Shown one piece after another: positions 33,286 through 43,601 of a stretch of 51,401 nucleotides of DNA. Numbering within the stretch: the first letter of the stretch is position 1; each line of letters opens with the position of its first letter. The notes under the pieces were generated by a model. That model did no database searches and was not told the DNA's origin. It saw only the letters and a list, made by a program, of their open reading frames with translations. Source of the stretch: Cellulomonas terrae. Lineage in GTDB: Bacteria > Actinomycetota > Actinomycetes > Actinomycetales > Cellulomonadaceae. Position numbers and translations under genes: made by a program. Where the stretch lies: contig NZ_BJWH01000028.1 of the NCBI RefSeq assembly GCF_007990265.1, positions 1-51,401 on the forward strand. The letters are read 5' to 3'.

Positions 33286-34380
33286 TTAGCCGCCGATCGC
33301 GCTCATCGGGCGGTCGGGCTGCAGGAAGCTCGGGTCGTCGATGTCGTGACCCGCCTTCTTGCCCGCCAGGCACCGGCGGTACGCGTCGGCGAGGGCGGCG
33401 TCGACGTCGGCCGCGGCGGGCGCGGGTCGCTCGGGGGCCGTCGCGCCGATGCGGACGGCCTGCCCGGGCCCGATCCCGAGCGCCGCCGCGTCGGGGGCGT
33501 CCGACGACCCGCGCAGCAGGTCCCGCACGTTGGTCTCCGTCTGGGAGAACAGGCACGCGCGCAGCTGACCGTCGGCGGTGAGGCGCAGCCGGTCGCAGGC
33601 ACCGCAGAACGGCTGGGTGACCGACGCGATGACGCCGACGGTCGCGGGACCGCCGTCGACGGTCCAGAGCTCGGCGGGTGCGGCACCGCGGCCGGGCACC
33701 TCCGTCAGCGTGAACTCCGCGGTCAGCCGCTCCAGGATCTCCGCCTGCGTCACCATCTGCTTGCGGTCCCAGGTGTGCCCGGCGTCGAGCGGCATCTGCT
33801 CGATGAACCGCATCTGGTAGCCGCGGTCGACGGCGAACCGGGTGAGGGCGACGACCTCGTCGTCGTTGACCCCACGCATGGCGACCGCGTTGATCTTCAC
33901 GGGGTGCAGTCCGGCGGCGTCGGCTGCGGCGATCCCGGCGAGGGTCTCGACGAGCTTGTCGCGCCGGGTCAGCTCCAGGAACTTCGCGCGGTCGAGGGTG
34001 TCCAGGCTGATGTTCACGCGGGACAGCCCGGCGTCCTTGAGGTCCGACGCGAGCCCGGGGAGGCGCAGGGCGTTGGTCGTGAGGGAGACCTCGGGGCTGC
34101 CGGCCGGGCCGGTGAGCGCCGTGAGCCGGCGGACGACGTCCACGATGTCGACGCGCAGGAGGGGTTCGCCGCCGGTCAGCCGGATCTCGGTGATGCCGAG
34201 CGAGACGCCGACCCGGGCGACGTGCACGATCTCCTCGGTGCTGAGCATCGTGGACCGCGCGAGCCACGGCACGCCGTCCGCGGGCATGCAGTACGTGCAC
34301 CGCAGGGAGCACCGGTCGGTGAGCGAGATCCGCAGGTCGCGGTGCACGCGCCCGAACCGGTCGACCAGCTGCTCGGTCAT
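33286..34380 (-). CDS. moaA: GTP 3',8-cyclase (radical SAM)
   Basis: 364 residues from ATG 34380, which overlaps the moaE stop; the longer start at 34395 is unnecessary. First Moco step: radical SAM cyclisation of GTP. The N-terminal cluster motif CSLRCTYC and the C-terminal second cluster CGAC...C (about 264-281) are both intact, as is the SAM-binding TGGEPLLR. It ends in Gly-Gly, as in other MoaA proteins. Third gene of the minus-strand mogA-moaE-moaA operon, facing the plus-strand Moco operon. Confidence 0.96.
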   Translation of the reverse strand: MTEQLVDRFGRVHRDLRISLTDRCSLRCTYCMPADGVPWLARSTMLSTEEIVHVARVGVSLGITEIRLTGGEPLLRVDIVDVVRRLTALTGPAGSPEVSLTTNALRLPGLASDLKDAGLSRVNISLDTLDRAKFLELTRRDKLVETLAGIAAADAAGLHPVKINAVAMRGVNDDEVVALTRFAVDRGYQMRFIEQMPLDAGHTWDRKQMVTQAEILERLTAEFTLTEVPGRGAAPAELWTVDGGPATVGVIASVTQPFCGACDRLRLTADGQLRACLFSQTETNVRDLLRGSSDAPDAAALGIGPGQAVRIGATAPERPAPAAADVDAALADAYRRCLAGKKAGHDIDDPSFLQPDRPMSAIGG

Positions 34381-34790
34381 CACAACCCCACCCATACGTG
34401 TGAACCGTCCTCGAGGACCTCACGCTTCCACACCGGGAGCTCGGCCTTGACCGTCTCGACGAGCGCGCGGCACACGTCGAACGCCTCGGCGCGGTGCGCG
34501 GTGGACACCGCAGCGACGATCGCGGCCTCCCCGACGGCCAGGTGCCCGATGCGGTGGCTGACGGCGATGCCGAGCACGTCGTCGGTCAGGGCGGCCCGCG
34601 CGATCCGGGCCAGGACGTCCTGCGCGTCCGGGTGCGCGGTGTAGTCCAGGCCCACCACGCGCCCCTCGACCGACGGGTCGTGGTCGCGAACGAGCCCGAC
34701 GAACGTCGCGACGGCCCCGGCGCGGGGATCACTGACATGTTCCACGTGAAACTGCAGGTCGAGGGCCTCTTCGACGATGCGCGCGATCAT
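34380..34790 (-). CDS. moaE: molybdopterin synthase catalytic subunit
   Basis: 136 residues, ATG overlapping the mogA stop by 4 nt. With MoaD it adds the two dithiolene sulfurs to cyclic pyranopterin monophosphate. Motifs: GAVATFVGLVRDH, VSHRIGHLAVGEAAI, STAHRAEAFDVCR and the catalytic Lys region VKAELPVWKREV. Full length. Middle gene of the minus-strand Moco operon. Confidence 0.95.
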   Translation of the reverse strand: MIARIVEEALDLQFHVEHVSDPRAGAVATFVGLVRDHDPSVEGRVVGLDYTAHPDAQDVLARIARAALTDDVLGIAVSHRIGHLAVGEAAIVAAVSTAHRAEAFDVCRALVETVKAELPVWKREVLEDGSHVWVGL

Positions 34791-35287
34791 CGGTGGTCGC
34801 CGCCGAGAAGCTGGTCGAGCACGTGCGGCAGCAGCGGCACAAGCACGTCGAGGCCGTCGGACACACCACCGGGAGAACCCGGCAGGTTGACGATCACGGC
34901 ACCGTCCGCCGTGATGCCGGCGAGTCCGCGCGACAGCACCGCCGTCGGGACGGTCGCCGAACCGGCCCGGCGAAGGAGCTCAGCGACGCCGGGCAGCTCC
35001 TGGGCGATCAGCGGACGCGTGCCCTCCGGCGTGCGGTCGCGGGGCGCGACTCCCGTGCCGCCCGAGGTGATCACGAGCCGGGCGCCCTCGTCGACGGCCG
35101 CCCGCAGCGCCCCCTCGACGGAGTCGGCACCGTCGGGCACCACCACCACCGGTTCCACCGCGTACCCGGCCGCCTGCAGCCGGGCGGCCGCGAGCGGCCC
35201 CGACCGGTCGGCCCGCGAACCTGCGGCGGACCGGTCGGAGACCACGACGACGACTGCACGAGCACGGTCGGTCGACGAGGAGGTCAC
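34787..35287 (-). CDS. mog: molybdopterin adenylyltransferase (MogA/MoaB)
   Basis: 166 residues from GTG 35287, which has a perfect -10 TACGCT exactly 6 nt upstream, a leaderless start; the frame open to 36094 is a shadow. It adenylates molybdopterin before molybdate insertion by MoeA. Motifs: VVVVSDRSAAGSRADRSGP, TSGGTGVAPRDRTPE and VIVNLPGSPGGVSDGL. First gene of the mogA-moaE-moaA operon, all joined by 4-nt overlaps. Confidence 0.93.
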   Translation of the reverse strand: MTSSSTDRARAVVVVVSDRSAAGSRADRSGPLAAARLQAAGYAVEPVVVVPDGADSVEGALRAAVDEGARLVITSGGTGVAPRDRTPEGTRPLIAQELPGVAELLRRAGSATVPTAVLSRGLAGITADGAVIVNLPGSPGGVSDGLDVLVPLLPHVLDQLLGGDHR

Positions 35288-35425
35288 GCAGTCAGCGTAA
35301 CGAGCGCGTGGGTCACCACCTCGACGGGTGCCCGTCGGCGCGAGACGGCAGGAGGTCCGAACGGGTGACGACGGACCGCAGCAGGCTCCTGCGCCGCTAG
35401 CCTCGCCCGCAAAGAAGGGACGCCT

Positions 35426-36181
35426 GTGCGCTCGTGGGACACGCAGGGACGTGCCGACGGCACCGCGATGGACGTCGTCGTCACGCCGGGGGCCGGCGGA
35501 CGCGTCGGCGACGGCACGGACCTGCCGGCGCCGCCTGGCGGTGTGACGACGACGGTGCGTGCCAAGCACCTGCGCCGCGAGGAGACCCGTCTCGAGCGCC
35601 GCGCACGCGAGGCCGTCGAGGAGCTGAGGCAACCGCCGGCGCTCAGAGCCGCGATCGCGGCGCAGCGCGTCGCCCTCCTGGCGCGGCGTCGCAGGACCGT
35701 GCTCGTCCTCGGGGCGGTGGGCGTGCCGCTGTGCCTCCTGGTGACCGCGGCGTCGGCGTTGATCGCCGCGGGGTTCGTCGGCGACCACCTGACATGGTGG
35801 ATCGCGGTGGGCGCCAAGCGCAGGCACTGGGTCGGCGAGTACGGCGTCGCCACGACCGACGCGGCGCGGTTCGCGTTGGCGGTCACGGCCATCCCGGTGG
35901 TGCTGGCTGCGCTCTCGTACCTGGCGCTGCGCCTGCCGGGCGTGCGTGACAAGGCCTGGGCCATGGCTCCCGCCTGGGTCGGCGCCTACGTCATGCCCGG
36001 GCTGGCTCTCGGGGTGCTCGCCAGCTTCGTGGGATCGAGCACCGGTCAGAGTGCGAGCGACCCGCTCCCGCTCGTCGCGCAGGTCGCGCCGCAAGCCTTG
36101 CCGCTGCTGCTGGGGGGTGTCGCGGTCCTGGTGCGAGCCGACCGCGGCCGCCGGACGCCACGGCTCGAGGCGCTAGGCTGA
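35426..36181 (+). CDS. hypothetical membrane protein
   Basis: 251 residues from GTG 35426, with a GAAGGGA ribosome binding site. A hydrophilic N-terminal third (basic, [19 protein letters not shown]) is followed by four hydrophobic helices at about 90-118, 150-170, 183-205 and 220-238. No family recognised. The charged helix before the membrane part suggests cytosolic contacts. Its 3' end overlaps the -10 (TAGGCT, 36174-36179) of the glycine cleavage operon, so it is transcriptionally close to but functionally separate from gcvP. Confidence 0.65.
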   Translation: MRSWDTQGRADGTAMDVVVTPGAGGRVGDGTDLPAPPGGVTTTVRAKHLRREETRLERRAREAVEELRQPPALRAAIAAQRVALLARRRRTVLVLGAVGVPLCLLVTAASALIAAGFVGDHLTWWIAVGAKRRHWVGEYGVATTDAARFALAVTAIPVVLAALSYLALRLPGVRDKAWAMAPAWVGAYVMPGLALGVLASFVGSSTGQSASDPLPLVAQVAPQALPLLLGGVAVLVRADRGRRTPRLEALG

Positions 36182-36207
36182 CCCCACAACTTCACACGCT
36201 GCTCGAA

Positions 36208-36430
36208 CCGCGGCGGGAGAGCTCCCGCGCAACGTGCGGGACGCCGAAGGAGCAACCCTCCCCGGGAATCTCTCAGGCCCCTGTACCGCCACGGCGAGGC
36301 AACTCTGGAAAGCGGACCGGCCCCTCCGGGGACAGGTCCCACCGACGGTGCAAGCCGGCGCGCCCCGACAGGCGGACCGGCAAAACTCTCAGGTCGCGCG
36401 TACCCAACCGCGTAATGACAGAGCGGGGAG
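36208..36430 (+). promoter_or_regulatory. tandem glycine riboswitch upstream of gcvPTH
   Basis: Two glycine aptamers in series. Aptamer I (about 36208-36320) shows GCGGGAGAG, GCCGAAGGAGCAA, GGAATCTCTCAGG and AACTCTGGAAAG; aptamer II (about 36322-36430) shows ACCGACGGTGCAAGCC, AAAACTCTCAGGTC and ATGACAGAGCGGGGAG. These are the conserved joining regions of the class. Glycine binding normally turns expression on. It sits 46 nt before gcvP, fitting control of glycine catabolism, with a -10 (TAGGCT) about 30 nt upstream. Confidence 0.95.
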
Positions 36431-36476
36431 CCCACCCACCGTCCCGGCACGTCCGGACGACCCAGCGGAGCAGCCC

Positions 36477-39464
<2,988 letters not shown>

Positions 39465-39478
39465 AGGAAGCCAAGGAA

Positions 39479-40633
39479 ATGAGCGCCAGCGCCGACGAGA
39501 CACTGAGCCCGTTGCACGACGAGCACGTCGCCCTGGGCGCCGCCCTGACCTCCTTCGCCGGCTGGCAGATGCCCTTGCGCTACACCTCCGACATCGCCGA
39601 GCACACCGCCGTCCGCACGGCCGCGGGCCTGTTCGACCTGTCGCACATGGGCGAGATCGGGGTGACCGGTCCGGACGCCGGCCGGTTCCTCGACCTCGCC
39701 CTCGTCGGCAACCTCTCCGGCCTGCGGGTCCTCGGTGCGCGCTACACGATGATCTGCGCCGAGGACGGCGGTGTCATCGACGACCTGATCGTCTACCGCG
39801 ACACCGAGGACACGTTCCTCGTCGTCGCCAACGCCTCCAACCACGACACGGTCCTGGCGGCCCTCGCGGAGCGGACCGCGGGCCTCGACGTCACGGTCGA
39901 GGACCGCTCGCCGCAGACCGCCCTCATCGCCGTGCAGGGGCCGCGCGCGCTGGAGATCCTGCGTGCCACGGAAGGGCTCGTCGAGGCGGGTCACGACGCC
40001 GAGACGCTCAAGTACTACGCGGCCATCCCCATGACGTTCCAGGGCAGCGCCGTCTTCGTCGCGCGGACCGGGTACACCGGGGAGGACGGCTTCGAGTTCT
40101 TCCTCGACGCCGCCCTCGCCCCCGCCCTGTGGCGGGCGTTCCTCGCGGCGGGCGCGCCGTTCGGGCTGGTGCCCGCCGGGCTGTCCGCGCGGGACAGCCT
40201 CCGGCTCGAGGCCGGCATGCCGCTCTACGGCAACGAGCTCGACCGCACGACGACCCCGCACGACGCCGGGCTCGGTCGGGTGGTGAAGCTCGACAAGGTC
40301 GACGACGAGGGCAACCCGCTCCCGTTCGTGGGCCGCGCCGCCCTGGAGGCCCGGTCGCAGTCGGAGCCCGCGCGCGTCCTGGTGGGGCTCGAAGGGCTCG
40401 GCCGACGTGCCGCCCGCCACGGCTATCCCGTCAAGCACTCCACCGCGCCGGACGCCCCGACCGTCGGGACGGTGACGTCCGGTGCACCCTCGCCGACCCT
40501 CGGGCACCCCGTCGCGATGGCCTACGTCACCCCCGAGGTCAGTGCCCCCGGTACCGAGCTCGCGGTTGACGTGCGCGGACGCTTCGAGCCCGTCCGGGTG
40601 GTTGCTCTTCCCTTCTACCGCCGACACCGGTAG
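39479..40633 (+). CDS. gcvT: aminomethyltransferase (T protein)
   Basis: 384 residues from ATG 39479 with AAGGAA upstream, 14 nt after gcvP. It transfers the methylene group from the GcvH aminomethyl-lipoyl arm to tetrahydrofolate, releasing ammonia. Folate-binding T-protein motifs: SFAGWQMPLRY, GLFDLSHMGEI, ARTGYTGEDGFE and the conserved Arg in ARDSLRLEAGMPLYGNEL. C-terminal barrel domain complete. Together with GcvP and GcvH it forms the glycine cleavage system; the L protein is not in the window. Confidence 0.96.
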   Translation: MSASADETLSPLHDEHVALGAALTSFAGWQMPLRYTSDIAEHTAVRTAAGLFDLSHMGEIGVTGPDAGRFLDLALVGNLSGLRVLGARYTMICAEDGGVIDDLIVYRDTEDTFLVVANASNHDTVLAALAERTAGLDVTVEDRSPQTALIAVQGPRALEILRATEGLVEAGHDAETLKYYAAIPMTFQGSAVFVARTGYTGEDGFEFFLDAALAPALWRAFLAAGAPFGLVPAGLSARDSLRLEAGMPLYGNELDRTTTPHDAGLGRVVKLDKVDDEGNPLPFVGRAALEARSQSEPARVLVGLEGLGRRAARHGYPVKHSTAPDAPTVGTVTSGAPSPTLGHPVAMAYVTPEVSAPGTELAVDVRGRFEPVRVVALPFYRRHR

Positions 40634-40669
40634 ACCAAGCCCTAGAAGAAGTCGACAGGAGCCTCACTC

Positions 40670-41041
40670 ATGACGGAGCTGCCCACCCACCTGCACTACA
40701 CGGTCGAGCACGAATGGCTGGATGACGGCGCCCCTGCGACCGTCGGCATCACCGGGATCGCGGCTGACGCGCTCGGCGACATCGTCTATCTCGAGCTCCC
40801 CGCCGTCGGTGAGGAGGTCATCGCCGGCGCGGTCGTCGGCGAGATCGAGTCGACCAAGTCGGTCTCGGAGCTGTACTCCCCGGTGTCCGGCACGGTCGTC
40901 GAGATCAACCAGGCTGCCGTCGAGGACCCCTCGGTGGTCAACTCCGACCCGTACGGACAGGGCTGGCTGCTGAAGGTCGACGTGGCATCGACCGGTCCGC
41001 TGCTCACCGCTGCCGAGTACACCGCGCAGAACGCCGGCTGA
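40670..41041 (+). CDS. gcvH: glycine cleavage system H protein
   Basis: 123 residues, ATG 40670 with AGGAG upstream. The lipoyl carrier that shuttles intermediates between P, T and L proteins. The lipoylated Lys lies in [17 protein letters not shown] (about residue 64) and the fold-defining HEWL start (TVEHEWLDD) is present. Last gene of the operon; no strong hairpin follows immediately. Confidence 0.96.
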   Translation: MTELPTHLHYTVEHEWLDDGAPATVGITGIAADALGDIVYLELPAVGEEVIAGAVVGEIESTKSVSELYSPVSGTVVEINQAAVEDPSVVNSDPYGQGWLLKVDVASTGPLLTAAEYTAQNAG

Positions 41042-41327
41042 ACCTCGTCAGCACTGCTCTCGTTGTCCCCGTGTGAGGTATGCCACGCGTTCTGGTCAGC
41101 CGTCCGGGTGAAAACTCGGAACTGATCACACGTTCGGCGTATCTGCCGGGGCAGCCGGCGTTCATTGTGGGTGGCAAGCGCGATCGGGCGCATGGCGGGG
41201 GGGAACCCGCGCATGAGGAGATTGCTGGAAGTGGCGTCATGGCTCACGACCAGCCCTCTCTCATCCGGTACGCAGCCCAGAGCGTGGCCCGGACCCCCCG
41301 GAACCACGCAGCACACCGGAGGACATC
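41042..41327 (+). promoter_or_regulatory. intergenic region upstream of LuxR-type HTH gene
   Basis: 286 bases, less GC-rich than the genes around it, without a convincing coding frame. It probably contains the promoter and a long 5' leader of the small LuxR-type regulator. An open frame 41080-41331 has no family character and ordinary actinobacterial codon bias is lost. Confidence 0.35.
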
Positions 41328-41561
41328 ATGAGCATGTTGGAGACGAGCAGGACCGTCGGGCTCACGAACGACGCACTGACGCGCCGCGAGCGGGTCGTGC
41401 TGGCTGAGCTCGCCGAGGACGTCACCCTGGAGGAGATCGCGACGCGGCTCTTCGTGACGAGGAACACGGTGAAGTCGCAGGTCCGCAGCGTGTACCGCAA
41501 GATCGGCGCCTCGACGCGTGCCGAGGCGGTCGCGTGGGCCATCGAGCACGGCATCCGCTGA
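41328..41561 (+). CDS. orphan LuxR-type helix-turn-helix protein
   Basis: 77 residues, ATG 41328 with a GGAGGACATC-type ribosome binding site just upstream. It consists of little more than the GerE/LuxR DNA-binding domain: LTRRERVVLAELAEDVTLEE, then IATRLFVTRNTVKSQVRSVY with the recognition helix, and YRKIGASTRAEAV. No receiver or ligand domain, so it is not a classic response regulator; activity must depend on expression level or partner proteins. Target unknown. A hairpin terminator follows. Confidence 0.9.
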   Translation: MSMLETSRTVGLTNDALTRRERVVLAELAEDVTLEEIATRLFVTRNTVKSQVRSVYRKIGASTRAEAVAWAIEHGIR

Positions 41562-41600
41562 GCAGGGTCCGACGGCTCCAGAAGGTGGGCCGTCCCCTGC
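41562..41600 (+). terminator. hairpin after LuxR-type gene
   Basis: GCAGGG and GACGGC on the left pair with GCCGTC and CCCTGC on the right (two 6-bp blocks separated by a 3-nt bulge), directly after the stop codon. Confidence 0.6.
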
Positions 41601-41640
41601 GTCCCAGGTCCGTGGCACGCGGGCCTGGCAGACTCACCGC

Positions 41641-42066
41641 ATGATCACACCCGTACTCGTCGTGGCCGCCGCCATCGTCGACGACCTGGACGACCCGCGC
41701 GAGCTTCTTGCTGCGCGGCGGGCGGTCCCCGCGCGTCTGGCCGGCCGGTGGGAGTTCCCCGGCGGCAAGGTCGACGGCGACGAGTCCCCCGAGGATGCCC
41801 TGCACCGCGAGATCCGCGAGGAGCTCGGCGTGCGGATCGGCCTCGGCGACGAGGTCGTCGGGCCTGACGACGGCGGGTGGCGGCTGTCCGAGGACTACGT
41901 GATGCGCATCTGGCTGGCGGAGGTCGTCGAGGGCACGCCCGAACCTCTCGTCGAGCACGACGAGCTGCGGTGGCTGGCACCGCACCAGTGGCACGACGTC
42001 CCCTGGTTGGATGCGGACGTCCGCATCGTCGACCGGCTGGCGAGCCTGTCGGTCCGCCTCAGCTGA
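41641..42066 (+). CDS. Nudix hydrolase, MutT-like (8-oxo-dGTP diphosphatase)
   Basis: 141 residues from ATG 41641, with CAGACT 6 nt upstream (leaderless candidate). The Nudix box G-x5-E-x7-R-E-x2-E-E is intact (GKVDGDESPEDALHREIREE), and the surrounding LAGRWEFPGGKVDG and LAPHQW match the MutT/CTP-pyrophosphohydrolase branch that sanitises oxidised nucleotides. Cytoplasmic; single gene. A shared hairpin terminator separates it from the convergent zinc-ribbon gene. Confidence 0.92.
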   Translation: MITPVLVVAAAIVDDLDDPRELLAARRAVPARLAGRWEFPGGKVDGDESPEDALHREIREELGVRIGLGDEVVGPDDGGWRLSEDYVMRIWLAEVVEGTPEPLVEHDELRWLAPHQWHDVPWLDADVRIVDRLASLSVRLS

Positions 42067-42078
42067 CCTGCTCTGTCG

Positions 42079-42109
42079 AGCACCCCGCCCACCGTCGGTG
42101 CGGGGTGCT
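42079..42109. terminator. bidirectional hairpin between Nudix and zinc-ribbon genes
   Basis: A 10-bp perfect stem, AGCACCCCGC with GCGGGGTGCT, and an 11-nt loop containing a further ACC/GGT pairing. Lies between convergent stops. Confidence 0.75.
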
Positions 42110-42115
42110 GCTGCG

Positions 42116-42259
42116 TCACCAGCGGTGGTTGCCGTTCTTCATGCACGTCTGCCCGGTCCCGCGGCAGTAGCTGCACTCCCCGGACCAGCGCTTGCGGCCG
42201 GCTCCGTCGCAGCGCTCGCAGACCTGCACCGCCGAGCTGCACTCATCGCACTTCACCAC
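42116..42259 (-). CDS. 47-residue DnaJ-like zinc-ribbon protein
   Basis: GTG 42259 is preceded by GGGAG 6 nt upstream and encodes 47 residues with three C-x2-C pairs: CDEC, CERCDGAG and CSYCRGTGQTC. The C-x2-C-x-G-x-G spacing is that of the DnaJ cysteine-rich zinc-binding repeats. The frame is open back to GTG 42373, where it overlaps the malY stop (85 residues). However, third-position GC falls from about 96% to about 76% upstream of 42259, so the short start is preferred. Function unknown; protein or RNA binding is plausible. Confidence 0.6.
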   Translation of the reverse strand: MVKCDECSSAVQVCERCDGAGRKRWSGECSYCRGTGQTCMKNGNHRW

Positions 42260-42369
42260 GTCGATCTCCCATGACTTCGTTGTACAGGCGTGGGCCTTTT
42301 CGTGGGCTCCGTACGGAGTGATCGGCACGCCCCCGGGGTGGACATGAGCCCTCGGGCGGCGTGTCTTGG

Positions 42370-43536
42370 TCACGAAACGGTTGCGACGTGCTCCAGAGCG
42401 CTGGCGAGCCGGCCGACGGCGTCGGTCAGGGTCGCCGTCGAGGCGGCGAGGTTGAGGCGGACGAAGCCGGTGCCCTCGGCCCCGAAGGTGGGGCCCGGGT
42501 TGAGCGCGAGCCGGGCGCGGTGCAGGGCGAGGCGGGCCGGGTCCTCGCCGGAGCGGACCGCCTCGAGGGCGCGCAGGTCGATCCAGGCGAAGTACGTCGC
42601 CTCGGGCGGGGACCAGACGGCGGCCGGGACCTGCTCCGCGAGCAGGTCCGCGAGCAGCAGCTGGTTCTGCCGGAGCCCGTCGAGCACCTCGTCCAGCCAG
42701 GCGGCGCCCTCCCGGTAGGCGGTGCGCTGGGCGAGGGCACCGAGGTGCGTGACGCCGTCGGCGACGACCGCGGGCAGGCGGGCGAGGTCGGCCACCGCGT
42801 CCGGTCCGGGCACCGCGACCGCGGCGCGCAGGCCGGCCAGGTTGAACGCCTTGGACGCGGAGTGCAGGGCGATCGCGTCGGGGATCTGCGTCGTCGTGGG
42901 CACGAACCGGCTGCCCGGGCCGAGCACGAGGGGTGCGTGGATCTCGTCGGCCACCACGCGCACGCCGTGCATGCTTGCCAGCTCGCCGACCGCACGCAGC
43001 TCGTCGGCCGTGTGCAGCGTGCCGGTGGGGTTGTGCGGGTGGCACAGCAGGTACGCCGCGCGGCCGCCCGACGCGGTGGCCTCGCCGAACGCCCGGTCGA
43101 GGGCCTCCAGGTCGAGCCGCCCGTCGGGGGCCAGCGGGGCGGTCACCACCCTGCGGGCTGCGTGGTCGACGAACGCCGCGAACGGCGGGTACACCGGAGG
43201 GCTGATGACGACGGCGTCGCCCGGGTCGGTGACCAGCCGGAGCAGCTCGACCGCGCCGAGCATCACGTCGGGGACCAACCGTGTCGCGGCGACGTCGACC
43301 GTCCAGTCCCACCGGTCGGCCGCGAACGTCGCCATCGCCTCGGCGTAGGCGGTGCCGGCCGGGTAGCCGGTGTCGCCCAGCCGCATCGCGTCGACGACGG
43401 CCCGGACCACCGGCTCCGGTTGCGGCACGTCCATCTCCGCGACGAACAGCGGCAGCACGTCCGGCGGGTAGTGCCGCCACTTCTCGCTGGTCCGGCGGCG
43501 CAGCTGGTCGAGTGGCACGGTGTCGAAGATCGTCAC
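42370..43536 (-). CDS. malY: MalY/PatB-type cystathionine beta-lyase (C-S lyase)
   Basis: 388 residues from GTG 43536, with a perfect -10 TAGGGT 7 nt upstream (leaderless). The start FDTVPLDQLRRRTSEKWRHY is typical of this subfamily; PLP residues include CHPHNPTGTLHT, ADEIHAPLVL and the Schiff-base Lys in ALHSASKAFNLAGLR. It releases pyruvate, ammonia and homocysteine from cystathionine (or thiols from other Cys conjugates). Downstream of metE in the same direction but behind a strong terminator, so separately promoted; its product homocysteine is the MetE substrate. Confidence 0.9.
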   Translation of the reverse strand: MTIFDTVPLDQLRRRTSEKWRHYPPDVLPLFVAEMDVPQPEPVVRAVVDAMRLGDTGYPAGTAYAEAMATFAADRWDWTVDVAATRLVPDVMLGAVELLRLVTDPGDAVVISPPVYPPFAAFVDHAARRVVTAPLAPDGRLDLEALDRAFGEATASGGRAAYLLCHPHNPTGTLHTADELRAVGELASMHGVRVVADEIHAPLVLGPGSRFVPTTTQIPDAIALHSASKAFNLAGLRAAVAVPGPDAVADLARLPAVVADGVTHLGALAQRTAYREGAAWLDEVLDGLRQNQLLLADLLAEQVPAAVWSPPEATYFAWIDLRALEAVRSGEDPARLALHRARLALNPGPTFGAEGTGFVRLNLAASTATLTDAVGRLASALEHVATVS

Positions 43537-43556
43537 GCGTCCGACCCTAGGACGCA

Positions 43557-43595
43557 CGACGGCCCCGGACACCTGCGCAGGGTCCGGGGCCGTCG
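43557..43595 (-). terminator. terminator between metE and malY
   Basis: A 14-bp perfect stem, CGACGGCCCCGGAC with GTCCGGGGCCGTCG, and an 11-nt loop, 7 nt after the metE stop and just upstream of the malY promoter. Confidence 0.85.
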
Positions 43596-43601
43596 GGTGG
43601 A

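Noticed and set aside
41080..41331. 83-residue plus-strand frame upstream of the LuxR-type gene
   Set aside because: Composition and third-position bias differ from real genes here, no ribosome binding site is visible, and it overlaps the leader of the regulator.
42260..42373. N-terminal extension of the zinc-ribbon gene to GTG 42373
   Set aside because: It would overlap the malY stop neatly, but GC at third positions is clearly lower there and a good ribosome binding site precedes GTG 42259.
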